Part shown: positions 12,534 to 23,323 of the stretch, one piece after another
Position numbering within the stretch: the first letter of the stretch is position 1
Layout of the letters: every line of letters starts with the position of its first letter
Source: Punica granatum
Taxonomy: Eukaryota > Streptophyta > Magnoliopsida > Myrtales > Lythraceae
Direction: 5' to 3'
Length of the DNA stretch: 64,000 nt
Assembly: GCF_007655135.1 (NCBI RefSeq)
Contig: NC_045131.1
Coordinates: 12,632,001 to 12,696,000, forward strand
Notes under the pieces: generated by a model
Seen by the model: only the letters and a program-made list of their open reading frames with translations
Told to the model about the DNA's origin: nothing
The model's database searches: none
Translations under genes and position numbers: made by a program

Positions 12534-13734
12534 AAGGAATGAAATGGTGTGGATATTTCGTCCAGTCCTCCATTTCCTTTTTTTTTAATATCTCTTTTAT
12601 ATGTCAGAAATAATATTCCATTATGATAATCTTTTTTCTTTAAATAAATATAATGATATTTCCTTCTAAAAACTTAAAGTAATACCCATTTCATCATTTC
12701 AATTAGTTTTTAAATGATATATATTTTTTGAGATTTATATATCTAAATATATCTATAAATTGTGAAATCTTAATAGTTAAATTCACTCATTCTAATTATA
12801 TTCCTCCGCATTTTTCAAGTTTAACTAGTAAATGATCATTTTTCTCTCAATAAAATTATATTTCACATAATAGAACTCATTTCATTCTAGTGTACCAAAC
12901 GCGACTAGGAAATGACTTTTCACCGCACACAAACATATACAAGGAGAGATTAATGTAATTCACCATATAATTTTATTAGACTATATGTCTATAAAACTAA
13001 TTCTTTTATTATATATTTAAGGATATATCGATCAGATTATATATCTCAATAAATCATGCCTTGAGATGCAAATCCAATCAACATGCTTTTCGGATGGCAT
13101 GGAATAGATCTAGAACTAATTCTTTTGTTCAAATACGAGGGAAGGGACACGAAGAGGAGGAAAAATTATATAAGAGGGAAAATCTTTTTGTACAACTTTT
13201 AAATATTCTCCATTTTTCTTTGTTTCCCTCTATTCAAATGGAGAATAAAAGTTGTATTTCGATATTTATTTATTGGAGAAATTTTTCATACCCTTTTATT
13301 TTTATTTTGTGTACTTCCCTTTAACCTCAAAAACACAAATCCGCCTTAAGAAGCAAAAGTTGAGTGTTGATTGATAATAATCAATACTAGTGCCACTAGG
13401 GGTGAAGCGTGAATCAGGATACCTCGAGACCTGGTTGCACTCAAAATGCATACCGATCTAGCTGGTATCTTTAATTAATAGCTAGTACCTTGCCCTAAAT
13501 AGCAAAACAAGAGGTCTGAATGGAGATGAAGACATCAACCACCTTAGAACACAACCATGTACGTAAAGTTAAAGCACATGCAATAATTCCCATTTTACGA
13601 AATATTTCTTGCATTGTAAATACGAAATTGAAGAATTTCCCTTATCGTAATTGAACAACTATAGTTTCTTCGAATTCACTCCTCCCGAAGCCTAAACGTC
13701 AGCTACTCTTACCTACTACTCTCAGTTAATTTTA

Positions 13735-13954
13735 GAGGAAATAACATGAAAAATCAACAACCAATTTTTTAAATTTTGGCATAAAAAATCACAATATTTA
13801 CCTCAGTTTTCTTGATTTACCAATCTGTTAATTGGACCGTTAAAACTGCTAACATGGCAGTTAACGGTACTGATGTGACAGACGGTTGCTTATGTGGATG
13901 GCATGCCACAAACTTGTTAACCTAAAAAATCAAATAGTTTGTTTTCTTTCCCTC
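13735..13954. repeat. Left inverted-repeat arm, outer part
   Basis: This is complementary to about 33985-34204 of the right arm. Matching landmarks are TTTTTTAAATTTTGGC, CTGTTAATTGG, CTGATGTGACAGACG and GGCATGCCACAAACTT. It is somewhat shorter than its partner, so it carries small deletions. Confidence 0.75.
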
Positions 13955-16900
13955 TGTCAGCACCCAATTTTGGTCCATCGGTTCCAGGGGGGACAAAATT
14001 ATCATTTTTCTATTTATCACCTTTTTTAAAAAAAAAAATTACTGTTCCGGGCAGTCCGGGCAGGCTGGGCAGCGGCAACCGGCTGCTCGTGATCTGGCTG
14101 GCCGCCCAGAACAGGAAATCGCGGATTTCCGCGATTTCCTCCCCAAATTGGCCGAAATCTCAACCAAAAATTGCAATTAAAGGGGGGGAAATCGAATTCG
14201 ATCGGGACACAACAGAACCCACGGAGAAAAAAGGAGAAATTGGCTCTCGTTTCGGGATTTTGGCAAATCGTTGCCCGATCGGAACAACGCCGGAAAACTG
14301 TGAAATCGCCTTGATTCCGACCGTCCCGGCCATCAGTGAAGCCCAGATCGGAGCCGGCGTGACCCAGGCGGTGCTCAGACCCCTCACCCGATCCTTTTCG
14401 CGTCGTCGTCGCGGCGTCCAACAGCCGGAACCGCCGCTCGCAGCCGATCGGCGCCGCCAGCACCACCCTCCTCCGGAGCTCCTCACTGACGGGCTTCGGC
14501 TCATTATTTCTCTGTTGCAGGACCAGCCCAGACGGCCCAGTCCGCCAACCTCGGCCCAGCTATCCTTCCGCAGCCCAAGCCTTCGTCCGGCCCGAGTTGC
14601 TCCAGACCAGCCCACTCCTTTCGGGCGGTTTCTCCTTCGGACCGGCCGACCGATCCGATCCGATCCGACCCGTTCGTCCGGCAGCTTTCGTATATTACAG
14701 AAACGCCCCCAAACTTTTGGGTTAGGGAAAATCTCAACTTAGCGGCATATTTAGGGCTTTATATTAAATATCATGCTTGCTTGAATGATGATGACATGAA
14801 ATAAGTGCTTGTTGGTTGCATAGATTATCAAAATTATGCCGAATCCGATTATTCTAACTTTCTAATTTGTTCCATTCTAGTCCTGCAAACGAATTTTCAT
14901 ATTTTTCAATCCTGCCCAAATTCCCAAATCAATTTTAAACCAGTCCCATGACATTTTCGATATTTTCATCACGTCCCTAATTTTTTTCAGAATCAAATAC
15001 TGCTCCAGCAAACGTTTGCATTTGTTTCAATTCAGTCCCTGGAGCATTTATTAATTTTTTTAAAATCAGCCCTAAATTTCAAAATTCATTTCAAACATAC
15101 TCTGGGCTATTTCATTATTTCTAGCACATCCTCCGAATTTTTCAGAATTTAAAATCACCCCGTAAACTTTTCAATTTGTTTCAATTTTGTCCCTGCAACA
15201 TTTATTCATTTTAAAACCAGCCCTGAATTTCAAAAAATTAATTTTAAATAAACCCTAGCCCATTTTATACTTTCCCGAACATTCTCAAAATTTTATAGAA
15301 TTTAAAAAAATCATTCTTCAAATTGTTTTTGATTTGTTTCAGTTTAGTCCTTGAGACATTTTTCCGTTACTTTATCAGTCTTTATTATTCTACATTATGT
15401 TGTTCGATCTTTATGCAAATTTTTCGAGATGACTGGAAATTAGAGTTTATCGGGCGATCTATTATTGATCGTTTCGACGGCTTGAAACCCAAAAATAAAA
15501 TAAAATAAAGCATTCAGCAGATTTTAATTAAACTTAATGATTTCACCAATCGAGTAAACGGGACGTTCATTTGACTAATTAATTCACTCGACCTTAATAA
15601 TTTTGCACGAATTGGTAATTAATCGGAAATACGCATCGATAAATTGCAAATACGTGTTGACGCCTTCTTTTCAAAATTCGCAAATTTCATACTAAAATCT
15701 GAAACTCGTGATCCGATGTGACATGGACGTTTGGGAAGAACTTGCATGTTTTGACTCGAGGCCTCCTAATTTTAGGTAACTCAAGTCGGGGTGTGGAAGT
15801 TCTTTTTAGATCACTTCCTGATAGATTGACCGTTTCTTTGACTTTTTGGGGTTCTCGCATAACCCTAGAAGAATCAGGGAATCAGTCAACGCCGGTCACA
15901 GGCCGAGGTGGCCCGCATTGCGCAGTCTCTCTCTTTTCAAAAATAAATTTTCTATACAAAGGGAAAAAAGGCGTATTTACAATTTATTGTTATCTATGCA
16001 TGATCTTGGGTAGTTAGATCGGGAATAACGGTTTAAGATACCAACATTTGACTTAATCGCATACTCGGCCTAATAGAAAACAGAATGGGGATAGCGGGCT
16101 AGGCACTAGGCTGTAGGATTCTCGTGTCAAAATCCACATTCTATAATAACCTATCATAATCAAAGTGTCACGATACATAACATTTTAAAATCAACCCACA
16201 CATTCGAGACTTGATCACGGACACACACAGTCTGTCAGGTCCGGTAAATGATGCTAAATGCTACATGCCATTCCCCTCTTGCTTTTTGCTTGTTTTAGGG
16301 TACGATTTGTATGCCAAGATACCTCGGTTAATAATCAATTAATCCACGTAAATTTGGTGATAACAAAACCCCATTGATTGTTTATTTGAGCTTGCTTGTT
16401 ACATCTTTTGCACTTGATTGTTATGCGGATCGAGCCCGATCCTTTAGGACTCGATTCACATTGGGTCCAACGCCCATAACCGTCGATCACGGGGTCCAAT
16501 GCCCTTATACACCGAGTGCGCACTTTAATTTCAATTTCAATCTTTTCAAACCACACGGTGAGCACGAGTGGAATAATAACCGAATGCGAACCAACCGGGA
16601 TCCAATTGTTATAATTTGTATTTCATTTATTTGAGAGAACAATGTGAGGATTTATGTTGTATGTTTATTCATGTAAGAATCCCGGTCGGAGAGCAGATGG
16701 TTGGAGTGTTTCTTCGAATTTACGGTGTCAAAACGCGTAAGATGAGCGAAACTTAATTAAGCGGTAATTAAATAAAATGGCAAGCCTAGACAAGCTAGAG
16801 TACCGATAGGGCATGCGAGATATAGGCTCGCATGTAACAGAACCCCCGAATTCGGAACCTTGGGTTTCGCAGACCATATGCCTTAGCAATTAGGTGTACT

Positions 16901-17077
16901 CCGTACCCCTAGACCTGGGTAACTTGCCGGCCCTCGACCTTCGGGTCATAAAATGGCAAGTGGCGACTCCTTCTCACGTGCGTCCGTTGCGCGTCCCCGG
17001 GAAGGTGGATACTCCCAAGCCGCGTTGCATTTAGACACGCGCATGCGTGCCCCGACGAGACGAAATTCGGGTGCGCA
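13955..17077 (+). repeat. 5' LTR
   Basis: 3123 bp, TG...CA ends, matched almost base for base by 28994-32118. It starts GC-rich, with a CCGATCCGATCC run near 14650, and becomes AT-rich after about 14750. Long ORFs on both strands in the GC-rich part (for example 13939-14742) have no domain and are not treated as genes. Confidence 0.93.
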
Positions 17078-17081
17078 AAGC

Positions 17082-17100
17082 TTGGCGACTCCACTGGGGA
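17082..17100 (+). other. Primer-binding site
   Basis: The segment TTGGCGACTCCACTGGGGA lies a few bases past the 5' LTR end. Tat/Ogre elements are known to prime from tRNA-Arg, and this sequence is of the type found at their primer sites. The match to the host tRNA was not checked. Confidence 0.65.
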
Positions 17101-17651
17101 AACTTAGAGGGTTCGGGCTCGTTTCCGCTTGCTTTGTTTGCTTGTTTATTTATCGCTTTCCGCAATTTTTCGCTTATCTACTTTATGCATTTTTATTTCC
17201 CGCACACGCACTGCATAACATACTAGCTTCTAGGTACCTATGGGTCGCGTCCCACGACCGGTAATAGGAGCATAGGTTAGATAGGGGTTCGAAGTAGGGG
17301 TACGGCGCGCAGTTCGACTGTCGCTTAGGCCTTGAAAAAAATCCCGCTCGATTTCAAGGAATTGACACCCTTGAGTCGGGGGCCCCCATCCCTAGGTAGC
17401 ACGGTCCTTGTAGTGCCAAAACCATGCATACTGCAGGAGCTCCATGCCATATTCCAACCCGACTTCAGTAACAGTCCATCGAGTCGGCCTGCGCGCCATT
17501 TGAGTCCTTTTCTGTTTTTGAGAGAGATGTACGTTGTATACATTAAGCCGTGGGCATTTATTTTCTGTACCCACGCATCATCTAATTTCAAAATTAGGCG
17601 TCATTTATATTAACTAGTCCTAAATCGGTTTTCCTTTCATCTTGGTAAGAG

Positions 17652-19139
17652 ATGGCGCGCTCGGTCTCCTTTCCACACCTCGACAGGGTCACGCCACCAC
17701 TTGAGGAAATCAGTCACATCTGGGCTCATCTACATCAGGTCAACCGCGACTACATTAGTACCTTTGTTGGGGATATACCAATGCTAGCTATGTGCCGAGT
17801 GGATTGGAACTTCTTGGGAGCAGCGGTGACATTTTGGGACCCAGTCCACGCCGTTTTCAACATCCAAGGTACCGAGCTCACACCTACCATCGAGGAATAT
17901 CGCACTCTCGTCGGAAGAGTTGCAGCCACCCGCGACATTGTGGAACCTAACTTCCACACCACCCGACTTGTTTTGGTATCGCGTCTACTCGGGGTGCATA
18001 GGTCTCAGCTACAAGCCGAACTTGCATATTCCGGTGGCACAGAGATAGTCACCGCGAAACTACTCCGTTTTATTGAAATACGAACGTGCGAGGTTCAAGG
18101 GGATCTTTTACAAAAGAATTTTCGTCATGCAATCTTATTTTTAATTTTCGGGACTCTATTATTCCCTCGCTCGGCCGGTCACATTGACGCAGCCTTAGCT
18201 AGCGTTGTCCTCCAAGTGGTGGGAGGCCGCGAATACGAGGTGGCCTTGTTGGCCGAGACCATACAGTCCCTTGATCGCGTTACAAGAAAGACCGATCGAA
18301 GGTTGAGAGGGTCCCCAATCCTTTTGCAAATTTGGCTCCAAAGCCATGCAAACCACTTCGGCCTTATTCGTCCGGTTATGTTTTTCACACGTCCGGAGTC
18401 TATCATTTCGCGGTTACTACCTCTGTTGCGTGTGGAAGAACGCAAGGTCTCCGAGTGGATCAAAATTTTTCGGGAAATAGCACCAAAGGGCTTTAAATGG
18501 CGCGCCGCGTGGATGCCACCCGGACCCATGACCATTAAATGTCCTGATTTTAACGGAGTACCACTCGTGAGCCATGCGGGGTCCACCACCTATTTTCCGG
18601 CGCGAGTAGTGAGGCAGTTAGGTGGCTTACAGACAGTTCCCAAAGGTACGGCGCGAACCGAATTCGAACATACTTGGCGGGAGGACCAGACGTCCATAGA
18701 TCGCCTAAGTGAAATCGAACGGGTTATGACCGCGTGGCGGACTACGGTCATCGAACATCTTTACTTCCCCGAGCACCCGACCCAAGATGAACGGGACTTT
18801 CAAGCCACGGAGGAATATATCCTCCGCTTTTATCGATGGGGTCCATCAGAGAATGACGATTTCACAGATTCCCCTCCAGTAGAAAGTAGCGCATCATCCG
18901 GGGCACCGGTACCGGACATGACCATCCAAGCCGAGCTCGCCAATCTCAGGGCTGAAAGGGATCGCCTCCGCCGAGAGATCGCTGAGAAGAATGAGCAGCT
19001 GGGCGATCAGCACCAACTACAGAAGGAACTTGCACAGACCCGCGCCCAACTCCAGAAGCGTGACCAGGAGTTGGCGCAAGCGAACGCTGCCTTGGAAAGG
19101 GTCAGGAAGAGGGCCTGTGTAGGTCCACGCACATCCTAG
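17652..19139 (+). CDS. Retrotransposon ORF1 (DUF7745-like protein)
   Basis: A 495-aa intact ORF between the primer site and gag. An extra ORF in this position is typical of Tat/Ogre elements; its function is unknown. The N-terminal part (about residues 20-100, with VDWNFLGAAVTFWDP and TIEEYRTLVGR) resembles the plant DUF7745 family, recalled rather than searched. The middle is mixed alpha-helical in character with no catalytic motif that I recognise. Residues about 430-490 form a clear Glu/Arg/Gln-rich coiled coil (AELANLRAERDRLRREIAEK), which suggests self-assembly or a structural role. The start ATG opens MARSVSFPHLD. The gap to gag is 308 nt and contains no long ORF. Its frame is undamaged, unlike gag-pro. 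Confidence 0.75.
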   Translation: MARSVSFPHLDRVTPPLEEISHIWAHLHQVNRDYISTFVGDIPMLAMCRVDWNFLGAAVTFWDPVHAVFNIQGTELTPTIEEYRTLVGRVAATRDIVEPNFHTTRLVLVSRLLGVHRSQLQAELAYSGGTEIVTAKLLRFIEIRTCEVQGDLLQKNFRHAILFLIFGTLLFPRSAGHIDAALASVVLQVVGGREYEVALLAETIQSLDRVTRKTDRRLRGSPILLQIWLQSHANHFGLIRPVMFFTRPESIISRLLPLLRVEERKVSEWIKIFREIAPKGFKWRAAWMPPGPMTIKCPDFNGVPLVSHAGSTTYFPARVVRQLGGLQTVPKGTARTEFEHTWREDQTSIDRLSEIERVMTAWRTTVIEHLYFPEHPTQDERDFQATEEYILRFYRWGPSENDDFTDSPPVESSASSGAPVPDMTIQAELANLRAERDRLRREIAEKNEQLGDQHQLQKELAQTRAQLQKRDQELAQANAALERVRKRACVGPRTS

Positions 19140-19447
19140 GATAGACACCTCAACCAGGCCCTCACCGGTGCTTTCCATGGTGACGGTCGCTTGCACCTCG
19201 AGCACGTTGGAAGACCGACTTAGGACTATCTTTTCAAAATTTGTATTGCACTTTGAACCATTCAGAGTTAATATGAATGACAGCATTAGTTTTTGAAAAT
19301 TCATGCATCTCATGCATTTCTGCTTTTATTCATTGCTTTGCATGTTATTTTAGAGATAATTTCTTACATTAAACTCACACACTTATGGAATCCAGGTGTT
19401 AACAACTGGCGGCACCTCATCGGTATCCTACTCGTTTCCAGCAAAGA

Positions 19448-22400
19448 ATGGCAGAAGAAAATCAATTAGCTGTCTTTGAGGAAGATACGCCTATCACCCC
19501 AATTCATTCTCAAGCGCCGACTATGCATGCGCCACCACCACACGTGTCTCCTGTAGGCGTGCCACCAGCACATCGGGGAGCTTCCCCGACTCATCTTCCG
19601 CCACCTGTATCTTCGGGCCCACACCCGGCATATTCAGGAGGGCAGCCATCTTCCGCAGCTGATGATCGTGCACGTATTGCAGTACTTGAGAGCACGGTCA
19701 ATCAACTGGCTGCCACCATGGCCACCAATATGGCCGAGCTCATGGCCCTACTCAAAGGCCCAAATCGTGCTTCTTCGAGCTTCACCCCACCTCCTGGGTA
19801 CGGGCCAGCGGTCGATCCAAGCCCATGGGCCCAGCCGACCTTGATCCCCGATAATGGAAATACGTCTGCCCCAACGATAGTGAATGTGTCGGCAGCCCAT
19901 CCGGTTAACAATCTTCCAGCACCACCGGCTTCAGCGACAATGTTGGAACCGCCTATGCTAGTACCTCCACCGATCTCCACGTCAGTTCCGGTTCCAGTCT
20001 CTGCGTCGGTCCCAGCTCCGACTTCCGCTGTCCCACCCCCGATCATTTTCCTGCCTACAACTGCCCAGGCTCCTGCTCACACTGCTGAACCTCCCCCGTA
20101 CCAAGCTCCACAACCCCATATCGGCCTTTCTTACCAAGCTCCACCTCCCATAAATATAGCCTACTCTGAACCGGGCACGCCGAACCACGCGGCCCCTAGA
20201 GCTCCACCCACAAATTTTCTCCCGGAAACGGGGACTGAACAGGAACAGAGATTGAAGAAGTTGGAAGAGAATATCCGAGCCCTACAATCAGGCGGCTCCC
20301 GCCTCGATGCCGGCGACGGCGATTGGAGTCTTTTCCCAAGCATGCAGCTACCCCCAAAGATTAAGGTACCTGAATTTCAGAGGTACTACGGCACCACCGA
20401 CCCTCGTCACCATCTCCGTCACTATCGGGGAAAAATGCTGCAGTACTGGGACTACGAAGAGTTTGTCATCCATACGTTCCAGGATAGTTTGGCAGGAGCG
20501 GCTCTGGATTAGTACATGTCACTGAAAGCTGCGGATATCCCCACGTGGGCAGACCTCTCAAGCAAATTCATCGACCAGTACAGGTACTGTGCGGAGACGC
20601 CCCCGACTCTGCTGGAGCTCAGCACGATGGAGATGACCGATGACCAGGGCTTCGAGGCCTATGCAGTGAAGTGGCGGGCTAGAGCGGCGAAGCATATCCC
20701 TCCGATCAGTGAGGCACAGCAGATCCAATTATTCCACTCCACTCTTAAAGGTGCCTACTACTTGCACTTGTTGGCCCATACGTCGTCATTCTCCAACCTT
20801 ATCGATGCCGGAAAGAAGCTCGACATCGGCATTAAGCTCGGCAAGATAGAAGGTCCGGCTGAGAAAAAGGAAGGAGAGTCCTCGAAGAGGGCCACCACTG
20901 GGACAGCGTGAAGCAGGAGAGGGAAAGACACGTCCGTCAATGCTGTCAACTCAGGGCGCCAGGCCCCCCAGCAATATTCCATAAGCTACACGCCCGCACC
21001 ACCAGCCACTCAAGCATATGCTCCACCTTCGATACATTATCAACAACAACCCCCAGCGCAGCAAGCTTACTATTCCGCCCCACCGGCTTCCTTTCCATTG
21101 CCGGTCCCGCAGCAATACGCCCATAATTATGCTTCTGCTCCTCCTCAGACCCCGCAATACAGGCCTCCGGCTTCGAGAACTCCTCAGCCGACACAACAGG
21201 CCCCAGCCCCACAAGGTCAGCAAGGTGGCGCAACGCAAAATCGGCAGCGTAAACAGTTCACACCTCTGCCGGCTCCGCTCTCCTACATATACCGGCAACT
21301 CCTCGCGGGTAACAAGATCCGATCGATAGCACCTAACCCTGATTTCGACCCAACCATCCAAGATCAAAGTCGACGCTGCGAGTACCATCAGGGCGCACCC
21401 GGTCACACCACTGACAATTGTTGGAAATTACGGGAGAGGATCCAACAGTTGATTGATGACAAGCAACTCACGTTCAACGCCGTCAAACCCCCGAACGTAC
21501 AATCAAATCCTCTTCCCGATCACGGGTCGAGCTCGGGACCTAGCATTAACATGATCGGTGTTTGCGCTATAGGGGAGTACGAGACCGGACAGGAGGCACC
21601 GGCCCCGTTTGTGATCGAATATGTTCCCGCAGAAGCTGGTGTAGGGTACGCAGGGTTCGATGCCACGCCCACCCCATTCGTGATAGAAGTCCCCGCACGA
21701 GAGCCATATCAAGACAGCAAGGTCCCGTGGACCTACGAAGGAAGTGTTGGGAACCTCGAGAGTCAATTTAGCGTCATGGGCGTGACACGCTTGGGTCGAG
21801 TCTATAAAAATCCGAAGGTCGCAAACAAAGGGAAAGCCCTGGCAATGCCCGAAGTCGCCCCGAAAGCCTCGTCCATTCCCCAGAAGAAGGTGACTGAAGA
21901 AGAAGCTGAGGCCTTCATGAAGATTATCAAGGCAAGCAAGTACAAGGTCGTTGAACAAATGGGCAAATCTCCAGCCCACATTTCACTACTCGCCCTCCTC
22001 TTGGGTTCAGAGCCACATCGTGAAGCGCTTCTGAGGGTCCTAACAGCAGCGCAGATCCCCAAAGAGACGGCTCCGGAGCGGATTGAGGAGACTATCAATT
22101 CGATCTTCTCCAACAACATTTCATTCTCAGATGATGAACTTCCCTCAGAAGGGTGGGCACACTCGCGGGCACTACACATTGTCTGCAAGTGTAATAACTT
22201 TATCATCGGTCGGGTCATGATCGACAATGGCTCGGCACTCAATGTTTTCCCGGTTTCCACGTTGAAGCAGATGAACGTGGACTTTAACCGTATCCGTCCG
22301 AGCAAGACTGCAGTTCGAGCCTTCGACGGCTCTCGGAGGGAAGTAAATGGAGAGATCGACCTGGTGATCGAGGTGGGTCCCTGCTCATTCGTTGTTACGT

Positions 22401-23115
22401 TCCAAGTCCTAGACATCCCGAATGCTTTCAGCTTGTTGCTCGGGAGACCGTGGATCCATGCGGCTGGCGCTGTTCCTTCGTCCCTACACCAAAGGATTAA
22501 ATTCATCGCAGAAGATCGACTTATCACCGTCAAGGGTGAGGAGGATTACGCCATTTACAAGGAGACAGCTGTTCCCTACATCAGTATCGGGGACGATCAA
22601 AACCTCCCCTTCCATTCATTTGAAACCATCTCCGTCATTCGAGACTACGGAGAGATCGGTCCAACCCGCGCTGACCGCATGGTGGGGAAGATTTTGCTGC
22701 GCCATAATTACATCCCGGGTTCCGGGCTTGGAGCACATGGGCAAGGGATCAACCGTCCCATCGTGGTTGAAGAATACAAGAACAGGAGGGGACTTGGTTT
22801 TCGCCCTTCCTGTCACGAGATTATTGAGGGCCGCAGGGGCAAGCGCCTTCACCGTCTCGCTGCACGCTATGGGAAGATCAACAGGGGCATCCCGGTTCAG
22901 CCGCTCTCCTACTTCTTTCCTGGGCCTCCACACATCGTCGAGGGTACTCTTGACGGTCCCTCCTCAGATTCAGACAGCGAGCCTGTTGACCTGCCAAACA
23001 TATGCGCCGTCACCGAGGAGACAACTCCAGGGGCTTACATCCGCCTCGCGCAGGAAAATGAGGAACTCAACAACTGGACCTCAGTCCCGCGTTACTCGGC
23101 TGTAATCGCCGATGT
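19448..23115 (+). pseudogene. gag-protease ORF with two in-frame premature stops
   Basis: One reading frame runs from the ATG at 19448 to the TAA at 23117-23119. It is broken by TAG at 20510-20512 and TGA at 20909-20911, with no frameshift: the coding sense continues directly after each stop. The order is a Pro/Ala-rich N-terminus (about residues 1-270), the gag core around the first stop (WDYEEFVIHTFQDSL before, FIDQYRYCAETPP after), a Gln/Pro-rich linker, a zinc-knuckle-like motif CEYHQGAPGHTTDNC (codon about 642), an aspartic protease with IDNGSALNV (codon about 922), and a G-patch-like GSGLGAHGQG (codon about 1090). Both stops are one-transition changes from sense codons (probably Trp and Arg), as expected from methylated-C decay. 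The 3' end carries a probable splice donor at 23116 leading into pol. This copy cannot make full-length Gag without readthrough. Confidence 0.85.
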
Positions 23116-23323
23116 GTAAGGCCATCTATATTTTGATATTCCCCGCGTGTCGGCATAGCCATAAGCCACACGACGGAAGAGGGATTCTTGTTATGGCATT
23201 GCGCCCTCATCATTAATAAAATCCCTACATGCATTTTTCAGAATTCTCGTGTCTACTTTCTCTTTCTCTCTCACTTATTCGCAGCACTTTAAAGTTTCTA
23301 AGACAATTTATTTAAATCGCCAG
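23116..23323 (+). other. Probable retrotransposon intron between protease and RT
   Basis: The donor GTAAGG at 23116 overlaps the gag-pro stop codon, and the acceptor ATCGCCAG ends at 23323. Removing these 208 nt joins the gag-pro frame to the pol frame exactly, because the pol frame is open back to 23316. Ogre elements are known to splice an intron between protease and RT, and this has the same position and effect. A stronger pyrimidine tract precedes another AG at 23284, but using that site would not reach the pol frame. Confidence 0.6.

Larger units (their letters stand above)
7338..13725. other. AT-rich intergenic region, no gene seen
   Basis: No coding sequence is supported across these 6.4 kb. 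It contains a GAGCTC-rich patch, a SINE-like element and several microsatellites, listed separately. Two related stretches near 10318-10385 and 10480-10535 share phrases such as ATACCATGTGA and AAAAGGTTAA, and look like copies of a dispersed plant repeat. The remaining ORFs are under 90 codons, of low complexity and without recognisable motifs. Confidence 0.6.

Noticed and set aside
13939..14742. 267-codon ORF and opposite-strand ORFs in the GC-rich start of the 5' LTR (repeated at 28949-29784)
   Set aside because: They lie inside the LTRs, overlap on both strands, contain no domain, and differ between the two LTRs by indels that shift the frame.
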